Program-made: the position numbers and the translations under genes
Notes under the pieces: model-generated
Database searches by the model: none
Told to the model about the DNA's origin: nothing
Seen by the model: only the letters and a program-made list of their open reading frames with translations
From: Euwallacea fornicatus
Lineage: Eukaryota > Arthropoda > Insecta > Coleoptera > Curculionidae
Assembly (NCBI RefSeq): GCF_040115645.1
Contig: NC_089563.1
Span: 3,038,001 to 3,102,000 of the forward strand
Length of the DNA: 64,000 nucleotides
Reading direction: 5' to 3'
Shown: piece after piece, positions 37,701 through 52,700 of the stretch
How the letters are laid out: each line of letters opens with the position of its first letter
Position numbering within the stretch: position 1 is the first letter of the stretch

Positions 37701-40700
37701 GTTTTTATTAATAAATAACTCCTACTCGTTGGACGTTTTAGTCGTTAAAACTGAAAGGAAGTTTAAAATCCCCTTTTAGTGGAGATGTTTTTGGCAATCA
37801 TCGTGGACGTTTACGACTGAAGGAAGTCCATCAGCAATCATCAAAAGAGAAACTCTTTTGATGACTCCGTGAACGCTTTTCATCTCCCCTCTATATACGG
37901 TATGGCGCAATCTTATAAAAATAGAGATGCAGACAGGCAATACAGGAACAACTCGAAATGAATCATATTCCCGATAATTGATAAATAGGTACAATAATTA
38001 GTTCCATTGAGTGCGTTCCAGGTTTTGCTGGCGTTCTTGTGCTTGAAATTGAGCTTAAATCAATTTATACAAGTGCCCATATAAATACTTATTACCAGAG
38101 CAATTTTGCTCCGATTGACTTAACGCAAGAGGCAAAACATTATCGTTATTATTACTTAATTCGCTTAGCGTGGGTAATTTAAAAAAAAAATCACATTCTC
38201 ATGAGGCATCGGTAACAAGCCAAACAAATATTTTGCACATTTCCACTTTAATGAAGTTATAAATGGCTCTTTTACGGGCGCGAAGATGTGGTTCAGGGGC
38301 ACCAAGGACCAACGGCCAACCTCGCTAATTTCGGCTATTAAATTTAACCTACAGCTGCGGCTCGTTTAATTTTGCTTAAGCGCGTAAATAACAACTAAAA
38401 CCCACTTTTTGTAACAATAATTTAAAGTTGTTCGGAGCGTTAAGTAATGAGGCAAAAATCTCTGGTGGGCCGCGTTTGGGTTACAAACGGTAATTGGTTA
38501 ACAATGCCTGGCACCTTCGGGCAGGTTCCGATACAAAAGAGGAGTCACACTCACTATATTTAGAAGATTTTTCCACGTCCGAAAGTGATTGTTCCATCTA
38601 TGATATTTTGTACTTACGTGATTGTTTTGTAGACGGCTAAAGGGGCCAGTGGTGAGTCAACGAAAAACAAAACGTTCAGATAATGCAAAATTCTATTGCG
38701 CAGTTTTTTTTTGTTGTTTAATTTGCAGTGGCGCACAGTCAAAATTGTCCAATTTTGCTATGATAATTTATTTTTTATAATATAAGTCTAATAGCAAATA
38801 GAAGCTACACAAAAAACTATACCCTGGGATGTGAAATGATAATATATTGTACTGAACTAGATTTTTAAAATAGATTTTTTCATAACGACACGTCTCAATA
38901 AAAAAGATGCATGAAGGGAATACAGGTAAAAAATATGTTTACTAACAACATTCCAACGTTTCTCGTTTGTGGCAAGTTGTGTTCGGCTCAATTTATACTG
39001 GCGAGCATAAAATTCGAGTCACTTTAGTATTTTCGAAATTTTTGCCTTCCTAACTTCCAAAAAAATAAAAAAGGATAGCCTTTATCGATTCTGAGGTTCC
39101 TTAACCTTGTTAAGGGCAAATGGTAAAAAAAAACACGATCCTGTACCCAAATAACCGATGTATTGTACAGGTGTCCATTACCCAAGCACTGTAACATTTT
39201 TGAACACAATTTTGTGCTACCGAAAAAAAACTCATAATGACATTAATATCGCGTATTTCCCCCTCTTTTTGCCTTTCTACTGTTAGCGCAACTTGAAGTT
39301 ACAGAGAACACCTTTAACCAATTCGCCTAAAGTGAACAACAATTGAATGGAACTGATAAAGAGGATGCATAGATATTGAAGGTATTTTATCAATCTTTTT
39401 TTTTCATGGTAGAACCATGCAGAACCGTAAACGTTTTCCCAATGATCCGAAATTTCATGAAGCAATGCCGGTATGCCAGCGAAAAATATCACTTCTCTTT
39501 CAATACATTCATATTTGAAAATTTCGAAGTGACCCGAATTTTATGCTCGCCAGTGTATATTCTGCAGCAGTTTACGTATGTATGTGCACATTAAAAGTGC
39601 AATGGGTCGCCACACATCCATTGAGATAAGAGAGGCAGTAATTTTCGACTTTCAAAAAGGCACAAGTCAAAGAAAAATTGCGGAAATTCCTGATTTGAGC
39701 TCTTCGACAGTTCAACACATAATAGAACGATATAAAAATGAGGATCATATTATCAGCAAATCTCGTAAAAACAGGCGAAAAATTTTTAATTGGAGGAGGA
39801 ATACTTTGGTGGAGGGGGGGTTGGGTTTGGCGGAGAAATACTTAAATAAGGAAGTACGTATTGAAACTGTACGAAGATGTTCACGTGCCAAAGGTCTTCA
39901 TGGCAGAATTGCTAGGAAAAGGCCATACATTAGTCCGAAAAATAAGAAGTCGAGGTCACTGTTTGCTGGAAAGTGTTTAAAACAGGACTTAGAATTTTGG
40001 AAAACTGTTATTTTCACTGACGAAAGTAAATATGACTTGTTTGGCAGTGACGGAAGAGTAAATGTGTGGAGAAAATCAAATGAAGAGTTATTACCTCGAC
40101 ATTTAAAAAACACCGTAAAGCACGGAGGAGGGAACGTGATGGTTTGGGGATGTGTAGCTGCCTCTGGAGTCGGGAACTTACATACCATCGAAGGAAATAC
40201 GGACAGATTTATGTATGTAAGATTCGCGGTTTAAGGGCGGAGAGAGAAAATTCACAATTTTCAGAGCACTTCTTTATTCTCCGTGAACCAAAAATGGAAT
40301 CCCCATACAACTCGGTATCCATACGCAGAACACTTCCCCTCTTTTTCAGAGAACCGATAAAATGGAAGGGCTGTCCACCCTTTTTCCCACGGGTACCAAA
40401 CCCCTAAACGTCATTCTCACCTACGCTAAAGGAATTTATAAACAACCCTCTCTTCCCACGCTAATCTGGGGAAGAGTTTGGTACCAAAAGCCACTTTCAG
40501 ATAATGCCAATTAATGGCCTTAACATAAACAAGAAATGCGAAGAGATTCATGACAGCCCTTTTACCATTTTCTGGCACTAATCTTGGGAAGAATTTAGAG
40601 CCAGAACCCCATAATATTTTTCGGATAATTGATTAATTGTTTCAACATGGACAAAGAATGCTCACATGTATTCAGATATATTGAAAACGAATCTTGAGGC

Positions 40701-43700
40701 TGGTGCCGAAAAATTGGAGCTAAGTGGTCATTTTAAATTCTATCGAGACAATGACCCAAAGCATTCAGCAAAAATTGTGAAGGAATGGTTACTTTATCAT
40801 TGTCCATCAGCTATAAAAACTCCTGCTCAATCACCAGACTTGAACATAAGTGAAAATGTCCGGAGTAAACTCGACGTGGAAGTTAGAAAACATCGTATTT
40901 CCAATAAACGTGACTTGAAGAGGGCTCCATCTGAAGAATGGGCCGAACTAGATCCAGGTTTTTTAACGAAATTAGTTGAATCAATTCCTAATCGTCCAGA
41001 AGAAGCAATTAAAGCAAAAGGTGGAGCTACTCGATATTAGTTCGTGATAGAAACTATGTTCGCGAATATTTTTCTTTGTGCATCATTTTGATTGTGATCA
41101 TCATTTTTTAATTAAATTACGTTTGCAGCGACGCCGCACAAGTCGGAATAATTCTTTATATGACTAGTTAATCTTATATTAATTAAAAATAAAATAATGC
41201 AATAAAAGAGAAATAAATGTTTCTATTAAAAAAAATTAAAACGAAATCATCAGTAAAAATTAGCTGCATCGCTTTGACTGTGAGCCACTGTATGTCCAAA
41301 GCGAAGAAAAGGAATCAATATTTACGTTCAAATGTTTGCTTTAACGTGTTGTGACACGCTTCACCGTTACCGATCAAAGTCATGTTGTCGCAAATCTTTA
41401 TTTGCAAAACTTGAGGTCGAAAACTACGAAAATTTAATTAAGCAAAAACGCACGATTTTTCAAAAATTTTACTTTTGCAGAAAATGAAACGTCCACATGC
41501 CGGTAAAAATTTGCTTAAAAATAAAACTTATGTTATGCGTTGTGGGAGAGAAAAACGAACCGAGCCCCTTAGAACAGCTCGGGCCACAAGCTGTTGACCT
41601 GCTGGAAGGTTCTTAAAAGACTAGAAACCTAAAACTGTTAGAATGTGTTCATTAGAACTTTCATGAGCCCCTTTCATCAAACGAAGAAAAATAAACTTCA
41701 ACTGACACGATTTATTACCGATTGCCAGACGAGTTGTAAACGGCCCTTCTCTCGTGACAAAGATCGCCTAATGCTCCTGAGGCGCCAAGTCAAGCATTGA
41801 CAAGAACATTCAAAATATACGCAGTGTCGCACCATAATTTCAACAACTATAGTGACCAGACACAGGTCCACTTTCTAATGTCGCATCACCCAACGAAAAA
41901 TTACGTTTAAAAGGCAGTACCTCGTGGCACACCATAAATTCGTCTTTGCAAAAGGTTCATTTTTTATATAGTCAGTCACCATGTCCAGAAATTAACATAA
42001 AATTCCTGTTTATTTAATCATCTTATTAAATAGACCTCGTAAATATACAGGAATTCCAAAAATGTTGCAATATTCAATAAGTATTTTGATAAAAACAATT
42101 CTTCATGTCGAAGTGAAACTCGTGCAGACTCCTTATTTAGTAGCAAATATCACTTTAGAGGGTTTTCGTGTTTCCCGATTAATGTAAACCGTGTTTATCC
42201 GATTTTATTGCTATTTCAAAGGGGACAAACCAACGTTAGTGAAAGGAAACTTACAATCCGACATTGTGAATGCGGAAAATCATACCGTCAAATCGGTAAA
42301 ATGGTCAATAGGAGTCACACAACAGTACAAAGCATCATAGATCGATACGAAAAGGACGACATATTTGAAAACTAAGCTAGGAAAAGCCCTTGAAAAATTT
42401 TTAATGATCTTGATGAGAGATGGATATTAAGAAAAGTGCTAGGAAATCCTAAAATATCTGCTCCTAAACTGGCGAAGATGGTAGAAAAGTATTTAAATAA
42501 AGTTGTTAATCCGCAAACCGTTCGAAATTTACTACATAGACATGACCTGAAGAGCAGAGTAGCCAGGAGGAAACCATGGATCAGCAAGGCTAATGAAGCA
42601 AAGCGTTTACGATTTGCTCAAGTATACCAAGAAAAAGATTTTAACTTCTGAAAAAGGGCGATTTTTGCAGGCGAGACTAAATTCAACATTTTTGGTTCAG
42701 ATGGACAACACTTGGTTTGGAGAAAACCCAATGGAGCGTTGGATAAAAAAATTTTAAGGGCGACAGTGAAACACGGAGGAGGATCCGTTGTGGTCTGGGG
42801 CTGCATGTCGACTGAAGGCCCTGGAAATCTCCATTTCATTGAAGGTGTCGAGGACCAAAATGTGTATTTGGATATTCTAAAGCAAAATTTAAAACAAAGC
42901 GCACGGAAATTTGAAATAGGAAAATCATTTAAGTTTCATCGTGATAACGACCCGAAAGGACAAAGCGGCAAAAATCAAACACTGGTTGCTGTATGATCGT
43001 CCCAAAGTGGTTGAAACACCTGCTCAGAGTCCAGATCTCAATGTAATTGAAAACTTGTGGGGCCAATTGAAAGTAGCTGTTAGAAAACGCCAATTTTCCA
43101 AGAAATAACTGTTGAAAACGGTATTAAGGGAAGAATGAGCAACAATTTCGGCAAATTACTGTGAGAAATTAGTGAAATCTGTATCTGACCGTTTAAAAAA
43201 CGGAATGAAAAATAAGGGACTTTCAAATGAGCATTGAATTGACTTTAAATCAATTTTAGGGCTCAAATTTGCAAAGTGTACGAGTTTCATTTTGAGATGT
43301 GAAAGTATTTTTTTTCGTTTTTGACTTATTGATAAATAACTGAATTGAAACGCGCCTTTTGGGAAAAGTGTAGGTTTTTTTAAAGCTTTACAAGATGAGC
43401 TTATGAAAACAGTATAGTTCCACTTGATTTTTTAAAGAAAAATGAAGAAAACCGCTATTACCTGAAAGAATGCCCTCTAGCGATTTTGTTCTGGACTATG
43501 GATTTTTGGTCAATGCGGACATTAAATCGGCTTATAATTCCTTCACAATGAAGTACAGAATCACTGAGATCGGATAATTGGAAACAGAGCTATGATAGTT
43601 TGAACTTAAAATGATTCATCGACTTCCCCCACTTTTATTATGTGAGTCATGAAATTATACGTCGAACAAAAGAGTTTCAGAATGATGTAATCTTATTGGT

Positions 43701-46700
43701 AGCAAATTAAAATGTGCTACTTAACTAGTGACTTAGTATAGATTTGTCGATTTCCTACCGTCCCTACTACGCCCCCTCACGGCGATTTCACGAAGCTGAA
43801 AATATTTTCCAGAGATTTCTCATAGTCACATTAGTAATAAATTTTTTTGTCCGAAGTTGCTACTTGCTCTACTTACCGAGATAAAGCCGCTGTCCAGCGA
43901 AAACCGGACAGGCTGTATATATTATTTCCCAATTTTTACTTGTTGTGGGAATTATACCAAACGACGTTAATGTACGAGTTTCATTTTGACTGACTGTATA
44001 CATTACATTATGTACTTCGTGTGGCGCATCATTACCGTGATTCGACCGATGAGCCAGACGGTTGGAAAAAAGGGCGTAAAGGTATTTGAATGTTTGAAGG
44101 CCATCGTGTCGTTGTTATCATTCGTCCCATGGCTCGTACCTTTAATGTGTATATTTTCGGACCGCCATCGATTCTTAGATCATTCAGAACGGTATCAGCG
44201 AGGCGGCAAATAAGGTGTCCCTAATCCGGAACTCGTAATACGCATAATCGGGTCTTCTTTTGTTTCAACTGACTCGCGTGTCACGTCACTAGTGTGGTTA
44301 ACGTTTATCGACTGACAGTGAGTGTTGTGCAGCTGTCATTTAATGGGTGAGAGTTTGAAAAAAATCTTTATGTTGGACACCCTGTATATTATTTCATGTC
44401 GCGCATCGTTACCAAATTCAATTACCGTCTTATCAAAGTGCAGCAGTCGGCGCTCAAAGAGAATTATGCCAGATCTCGTTTCCGTCAATTATGATTTCAT
44501 TAGCAGAATTACCGAATGCCCGAGAAAACAGTATGAGACATGGAAAAATCCTTACAATTTTTAAACCTTTTCACCGTTCCCAATGCATGCCATGTCCATA
44601 CCTCCGCTCTGATTTTTTTCCGCCTTGTTGTGCGCCCTTCTTACCTGTAACCGCCAACTGTAATGCAGTGAGGGTGGCCTTACAGAGGGCGAAACGTCTT
44701 CAATAATTTAAAACATACTTCTCAGCGCCTGAGAAGCTTTTAACCCGAACCCAGTCGAGATTACAAATTAGTGAGGTGTACACTTACAAAAAAACATTTA
44801 AAACTTCCTCTTGATGGTCGATCAATCCTGTTTTGATTTCGCTGAAAGCGGTTTTTTTGTGTCGAGAAAAACTTAATTAACGACTTACGAACTATGTAAT
44901 TGCAAGAACTTTTGAAATAATTGGAAATTTTTCCGCGACTGGTAACGAGGAAAACGACGGACATTCTAAACACCCTTCTTGTGAATGTGCAAAGTGCATT
45001 TTTCGTATTCTAATTAGGGAAAGGCTGGCGATAATTTACGTATTAATTCCCGCAAGCATAAGAGTGGTTTTTGTGCTTAAAAGATTATCACATTACTGCT
45101 GCTCCCTGCCAACACCGTAGGCCTCCTCGTTGGACAGGACTCTTGTTCCTATAGAGTCAGAAGGGGCGTGTCAAATTCATGCATCAGGCCTCTATCTTCC
45201 CAAGACTGCATATCTCCAGCCGGTGAAATCAATCAATGACAACTGTGCGAAAAAGCTCGATAGAGGTGTCTGAAACGTAACCCTTTTTCTGGAACGGTCC
45301 GCCCTAAATACCTCGAATTTGGTACGAGCTTTAAGACTTCTTAACTGTGAAACGCATCTATCGGTCCTTATTAACCGGACCACGTCAACTAAAACCGTCC
45401 TTCGCTTTTTTAGAGGACAAATACGGGGCCGTACATTTTTCAACATCGCTGATGAAGGGCCACATTCTCAGTTTAAACAAATAGTCTCCGTGACGTCGCA
45501 TCAGTTTTGTATTCTGTGCTGATTTGCCGTCCGAAATTGCGCCATTTTTCATGAATTTGGAATAGTAAGTGCCACCCCAAAGTGCATTTTGCGTTAGGGG
45601 TACCTTAGTTAACCAACAAAGTGGCCAAAATTTTGAAAACATCATCTCCGCATTACTGGTCTCGACAAAGTGGAGAAGGTGCCCAGGAAAATCATGTTAG
45701 TACGGTCGCATCTTGAAAAGTACAACTCCGGGCGTAAGATTCCGCTAAACGGTTTTGGCGTTGTCCTACTTCAATTCGGATAGAGGAATTAAGCATTAAA
45801 GTCACAAATTAAAGAATAAAACTGTAAGATTGAAATAATAAAATATGGCAAATGCTAAGAAGGTAACGGTTAAAGGGTACAACGTGGTAATAATATTTTT
45901 AACGCTTTTTTGTAATTTATTTCGGTACTGCACGGTTTCCATTGGTTCCACCTCAACACTGAAGTGTTATGTTCGGTTCAGCCCCTGAGTCAGAAGTTTT
46001 TTTTTCAACTTCTTTTCGTCTTCGGTTTCGTTTTTAACGCGTACGAGGCGATTCACGTATGGCTTATGAGGGTTCGTCCTCCAGTCACTCTTCTCAACCG
46101 CCCGCACCTTGAAGATCAACGTCTTCGGATCTTAACTTCGTACGATCTAATGATTCGGAGGATATTCTCCATTGGAAGTGGGCCACTAAAAGTTAGACGA
46201 ACCACTTCCGGCCATATACAGGGGCGTTAAACTAAACTTCCAAAAACTACATCGGTAATTAACTGGATGCCGTTTCTCAAACCAAAACCGCAATGGTCGA
46301 AACCGCAGAGCGCATTTCCGTAATTTAAATTCTTCTTTGATCTCCTATCCGAAAGGCCGAATGAAAATTGTATCGGAAAGGCCTAATATCTCCCCAAAAT
46401 AGAACGGACGAACATTCTTTCACACATAAAATTTATCTAACGGTAATCCATCTCTCGGTTTGCAGCAGGTGGGAATCTCTACCTGATGTCGAAGGTCTTT
46501 TGTGTTACCCAAGACGATCCATTGTCGGGCATATTTGGTACACCCGCGGAAAATCAGGGATTATCGGTTATCGGGTTATCGATGTGCCTCTCGACGACAT
46601 GTGTCAGAGGCCCTTTCGGCGCTCACCTCTTTGTATTTGAATCTGTTGCTGTTCCATGAATGAACGAGAATTTAAAGACATATTGTGTGCCGTATGCATT

Positions 46701-49700
46701 TACCAGGGAACAAAGTTTGCATCCGTCCAAATTTATGTTTCTTTGTAGCCATGGGAAATTCCCCTGTATTTTTGCAATAAACCATCGCGTGCAGCAAAAG
46801 GGGTATCAACCGACTTGCACAACATGCACACATGGCTAATATTTAAATCTAACACAATAGTGCAATTAGCGCATTACTTAATGGCGTATTTCTAAGTATT
46901 TTTATCTGTACCTAGATCCTGGGCCTTGGCTCGATGACCAATCTTTAACCCGAAGTTCTATTTTTAATCTTGTGCAGAAGTACTTAGTTGTAAGGGTACC
47001 GTTAGATCTAGTCCACAACGACCATCCGGCTGTTGCTCTTGCGAATAAAAATTAACCATCAGATTGGCATGTATTGTGCCATTACGTAAAAACCACTGCC
47101 CGAAACCATTGATCAGACGCACTTTTGGACAAAAATGCTGTTACGTATTGGGCTTTGGGCTATTATAAAGTGATATTAAATGGGCTTTGAATCGACAGAA
47201 CTGGAGCAAAGGCGGAATTTTCTTGGCGGGTTGTTATCGCCTTCGTATTACTCGATATTACATAGGTATCCTTTCTGCAATTTCGTTACATAGACACAAA
47301 GGCCAATTTTTAACAGCGTTTCAAAGAATTTTTCGAGGACCGTAACTGCAAATTATGACCGGCGCTACATGAGCGCACAATTTAAATTTTCATCATGCTC
47401 AACGTGATTTCCTGCATTTGTCGCCGTTACTCTGCCATGTATCTACATCAATATTTCATTATGTCGTTTTCTCATTTCTATCGCGGACTCGATTACCGTA
47501 CCATATACCTCATTATTAAACTATAATTTGCGTGATTTTTCGATATATTGTTCGCCCTACACAAGAGAATCGATGAGAGGCCATAAAACGGAGGCAAAGT
47601 TGGGGTTTCGTTAGGAGTGCGTTTTGCTTTCGCGCTAATTACCGCCAAACGACTCCTCGACGCCACTGCTTCCTTTGAGATCAAATTGCTAATTTTATTA
47701 CTTATCCACAGTGCATGGCATTAATCACTATAAGAATTGATTGTTCAACGGAAAGCTTCTATTTTAGAGTGGGAATTTACCAACAATTTCGAATTTAAAA
47801 ATTATCTACAGAATGGTGCTTTTGCGATGGTCAGCCTTCGCATTAAAATGCCAAAAAATCTTCACGTACATCGCTGCTCGTCTAGTTAACAAAGTTTTAA
47901 TTCCTTGCTTAATTTAGAAAGTTCTCCGCCTTTTTCCGTCGTTTCCATGTCTGTCACTCTTCTTCAGTTTCATGCAAAAGACTGGGGATGGACCTGCTCT
48001 TCCACAAGAATGTGTGTTCCTACTTACGTCTCCAGGCACATGAAAAATTATGCTACAAATATGATAGTGTGCCTAACTCCATTAGATTACTTACCTTTCT
48101 TCAAGCATATGGGCGATTTTGACTAGAAAATCATGTGCGTTCTAGTCAACTGGAAGACGGTGACACATATGGAAAAAATGCAAGAACTGCGAAAAACTTT
48201 CTAAACTGAACGGGAATTCGAATTTCGATAAGTAGACGGTCAGTGGCGCGCGATAAGGAAAAGTTCGTGATGCAAAACACGATCCTAGTTTATACCACAA
48301 AGGGCATTATTTTTTTTTGCAAATTTCGTTGGATGGGCCGCCTAACTTTGGTAGACCACGTATTTCAGATTTTTCTTCGAAATCCCTTTAAAGCTGGTTT
48401 TATTTTTGTCAACGATGCTTAGGGGTCATCCCACTGCGCCACAGTTTATTCACGAGTGAAATTTAAAATTCTGGCATCTACACAGAATTTAGAGCAGTAC
48501 TTTCCCGTGAATTCATTAGCGAAGACGCTCGTTTATCACAACTGGAATTAATCAAAATCAGATCCTTTGGTTGGTTTTGGTGCTTTTAGACCTCATTTTG
48601 CTGCCAAGCCACCATTCCTTCACCAATCAAATTGCAAATGTTTACCGGTGACACATGGTACTTGGAAGAGTGTTTTCTTTGAAATTAGATATTGCAGTTT
48701 AACCAAATTTTTTTTCTCTTTGTTGGTTTCGCCGAGTTTCTATTTGATGTCATCAAATCCTCCTCTATTACGCCACTGTTTCTTGACCATTGAAGCTGCA
48801 ATTTTTTAAAATTATTTTTATTAAATTCACAAATCCTCCCTAAAAATTCATTGGCGTACAAGTTCTTTTTCGCTGTTTAAAATTTTGCAAGTTCTGCCCT
48901 GATTTTACCGCTTTTTCGATGGTACCAAATAAAGGCTCTTCTCAATAGAGTCGGAATTGATGCCATTTGCCCACAATGCCTGGAGTTGAACTCCTTTATT
49001 AAACGGTTTATCAAAATCTAGTTGGGCGTCTTTATTTGTGGCAAACTTAAATTTTAGAACCTTTTCCTGGTACAAAAATGACAGAAATCATCGAAAGCCT
49101 GGCAGCTTTAAGGTTTCATTCCCACTGTCCACGACCAGCAACACTGAATTTCTTTAACCTAGAGCCAAACTCGTCGGCCAAGATTGGCGCCCTACTTGCC
49201 AATGGAAAGTGACAGCCCTTTAACCCGAAATGGAACCTGGAGTCATAACAATTCCGATCCTCGATAAAGTTTTCTTTTGATTCGCCTCAATATCACATAA
49301 AATCGATATGAAATTGTTTAATAGGCTCCATTATTACTGGTTGTCCGATTATTATTTTGTTAATAACCAGCGATGATTAGTTTAGGATCTGCATGACTCA
49401 GCGGCCCCGATCGATCTATTAATTTCAGATGGGTATCTGCGAATTTCTTCGTATCACCGGGACAAAAATGGTTTACCGTTCAACCAATCAATCCAGTTTA
49501 GATGACTGGACTGCCCGGGCGTCGAAAAGTTAAGGTATGGTCAAGATTGTCGCACCGCAATGACGCACTCTGAATAATATCCCCCCCCCCCCCCACATCA
49601 TGGAACGATTGTCCATCGGTCGTTCAACTGGGCTAGATTTTTTCTTTTGAGTTTTTTCTCCAAGAAAGTCTCGCTTACGAAACATCCCATTATTTTCTAG

Positions 49701-52700
49701 ACAGAGTACAGTTCGAAGCCTTGAACTTTAAGTTTCTTTCGTCTTTTATAACGTTGTGTAATTAGTTTATATTGTCTACAGTTAAGTAATAATGTTATAA
49801 CGTTTTGATCTATTTAATTATAACTTTATAATAAATAAACCTGACGATGTTCCACGAGCAATAAAAAAAAGGCAGTGAGGATTAATTGAAAATTCCTATG
49901 GGAGATGAACAGTTATGTCCTTGAAAAATGATACAGAGAAACGTCTTGCGGCAGTAAAGAGTAAAGTCGTGTCCGACCAGGAAAACGGTTGCGTGGCAGG
50001 TGCACCCAGCGGGTTGAAAACCTTTAAGACAATTAGAGGGCGGATAAGCCCCCTATAGAAAGCTTCCTGAAGTGACTAACAAGGCCAGTAATTAACTATG
50101 AGCATATTCTAAACATACAAACGGCCCTTTGGTCGAACGGTCACTTCACGGTCTAATTGCTCCTGCTTGCATCCTGTTGGGGACACTTTGCGCCAGCAAA
50201 ATAACCGTCAGTCGAACCGAGGAAAAATCCCTATAATTTTAACCTCCCTATAGTAAATCTAAAAAGGAAATGAGAGGTGTTCTTAAGGCAAAAATGAACG
50301 TATGTAGCTTAACTAAATATAACAGGCCACATCTATGTTTCCATATCTAATTTCGTTGACAGAGGATACATAGAGAGCAGATGTTGTGTCTAGTCTCCTG
50401 CGGTTTTTTCTTTATTTAGGAGGCGGTTTTGATTCAAACTGGGAATATACAATAGTCGACTAGTGACAGGTTAATTTATTTTCAGAGATGTGTTAGTGTT
50501 CGAAAACAACGAGAAACCCTTCCGAAAGTGTGCTGACCAAGAGTATTTCATTTCAATCTCCGTCAGATCGCGTTCAAAACTCCTAATTGAACACTAAGAA
50601 TGGTCTTGTGTGTGGTTCAATCCATGAAAAACTGTACCAAGGACGAATACCTTGTCTATTATCGATCTATTACCTGTTATTGATCTGTAGATGGCAAAAA
50701 CTGGAAATAATCAGCATTTTTTAACGGGTTTGCAGAGTTTGGAGGACTTTAATTATATGCAGAGGGCGGAGCACCATGAAAATTGGATGCAATTAAGTTG
50801 ATTTGTTTGTCATAGTGGGTACGTTATTGACTGTTTTACTGCATTAATGGTTTTTCTGTGTAAATGAGGAAACTGATTTGCGATTCACAGACTTCTTGTC
50901 TGCAATTTCACTTGTTTGTCCCGCAGGGATGTGAACGAAGAGAGAATGAACTAACAATGTAAACATTTATAAGAATTTGGCAGAGGTTTCAAAGCTATAT
51001 GGCAAAGCGATTTACTGCAACAATCCAAGTTGGACACACGACTGGAGAGTTAAATAAGTTAACTTTCTCACTTCTGCGTATGCGCATTGATCCCGGCTCA
51101 GTCAGCTTTCCACTTGTGTCATGAATTTTCACCGATAACATCACAACTATACGTATCCTTTCGATTCTAATCTCACCCCAGTCCTTGTTCAATCGGTCTG
51201 GTGGGATCGTTTCGACATTTAATTTCTCTTTTGCCCGATCATTCAAATCTCGATCAGCTTCTGTAGCATGAAGCCTCCCTTCCGATTTATTTTCTCCAAG
51301 TGCGGCCACCTTTCAGCTCCTTGTTGCGCTTCGCGAAGTTCATATTGTCGCGGCTGGCGGTGCAAGTAGAGACGGAAAAGAGTTTGTTGTGGCGCTAGCG
51401 CGACGTGTGATTGGCTATTTTTTTTATGCAGGCCACACAATCTGGCACGTTTGTTTATGTTTTTCGACCAAGGCTGTACGGCGAACATGATCCAACTAGT
51501 TGGATAAAAAAAAAAAAAAATCAAGACGAATTCGCGAGCGTCCACGCAAATCGACGAAATCCGTTTCAGACCGCGCAACGGTAGTAATTTAACATTGTAC
51601 CTAGTAATGTGAAAATTTGAATTTCCCGAGAAGGAAAAAATGGCGTTTAAGACGGCTTTGCGGTGGCTTCGCCGCTCTGAAGGCTCTTTCGAGATCAAAC
51701 CGAAGATCGACGCCCTCAATCTGAAATAAGAATCTACAAAAGTGAGATCGAGTTTGAGACTTATATGCTGCGTGGCGTGTCCAAGCCACGATCTGCAGCA
51801 CGATGGTCAAGGGCAGCGACACATTTTACCCTAAATCAGAGCAGGGTCCATATGTTTACTTAACTTTATAGATTTCTCGATTGTTAGTTGACCTTTTCCT
51901 TTGTTTAAAATTATTTCCATTTTATACAATTTCGAGATTTTGCCATTTCAATCTATGGGGCCGACTTATGCGTAGTCTGATTCAAAATTTCCTACCTTTG
52001 CGTACTGTAAAAGTCCACAATTTCGTGCTTTACAAAATATGAAATTTGATTGTTTGACTAAACAGGATGCAAAGTGCAGGGATGCAAATACAGGTGCACG
52101 TATCTTTCCGTGATGTGTGGACGTGCGCATCCATTACTAATAAACGCGGTCTAGCGTCGGTACCAAGTGGACACTTGAATTCCTTAATGGTCGAACTTTT
52201 ACCATATCTAAATAGCGAAGGAATTAGTCGTCACAATGGGTCGCGCAAAAACTTAGGGATTGCAGGTAGCAAAACGTGTCTATACCGGTTGATAAGGCGC
52301 ACACTGGTTCAAAATAATACAAATTTTTAAATTCCTCATATTGAGCTAAAATCTGAATGCAATGCCCATCTTATACCGTTTTTTTATTAAATTCCTTAAT
52401 AAACATGTTTTCTATTAGAATACGTTATTTTGTGCAGATTCTACTTGTGAGTAAGGTAGCTGCTACTAACTTCGAACGATTACTTATTTAATCTATTACC
52501 GTTCAACGACCGCTTTGACCCACTGTAATGGGGGGATGCGTTTACCTACAGGGGGTAAAAACAGCATTCGTACACCTCGATTTTTAAGTTGAGGCTTCAA
52601 ATGAAAAATTGAGGAACTGCAATTCGATAATATTAGTGCCCCAATTATATTACCATATAAGTAGATTTTAACTCACGGAAAGTAAATTTGTTTTTGTTTA

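Larger units (their letters stand above)
38726..41290 (+). mobile_element. Tc1-like element carrying a nested MITE and a nested solo LTR
   Basis: Terminal inverted repeats at 38726-38743 (CAGTGGCGCACAGTCAAA) and 41273-41290 agree in 17 of 18 positions; TA follows the right end. The element is 2,565 bases, of which 556 are a MITE in the 5' part and 455 are a solo LTR plus its target duplication in the transposase gene. The host element would be about 1.55 kb without them, ordinary for Tc1. Confidence 0.78.

Noticed and set aside
40216..40666. Reading the insert in the Tc1 transposase as a GT-AG intron
   Set aside because: Splicing at the available GT and AG would shift the frame, whereas removing the insert with one TGTA copy restores it.
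51243..51719. 158-codon minus-strand open frame
   Set aside because: Starts with TTG and includes a poly-T/poly-F stretch; only its first 120 bases look exon-like and are listed separately.
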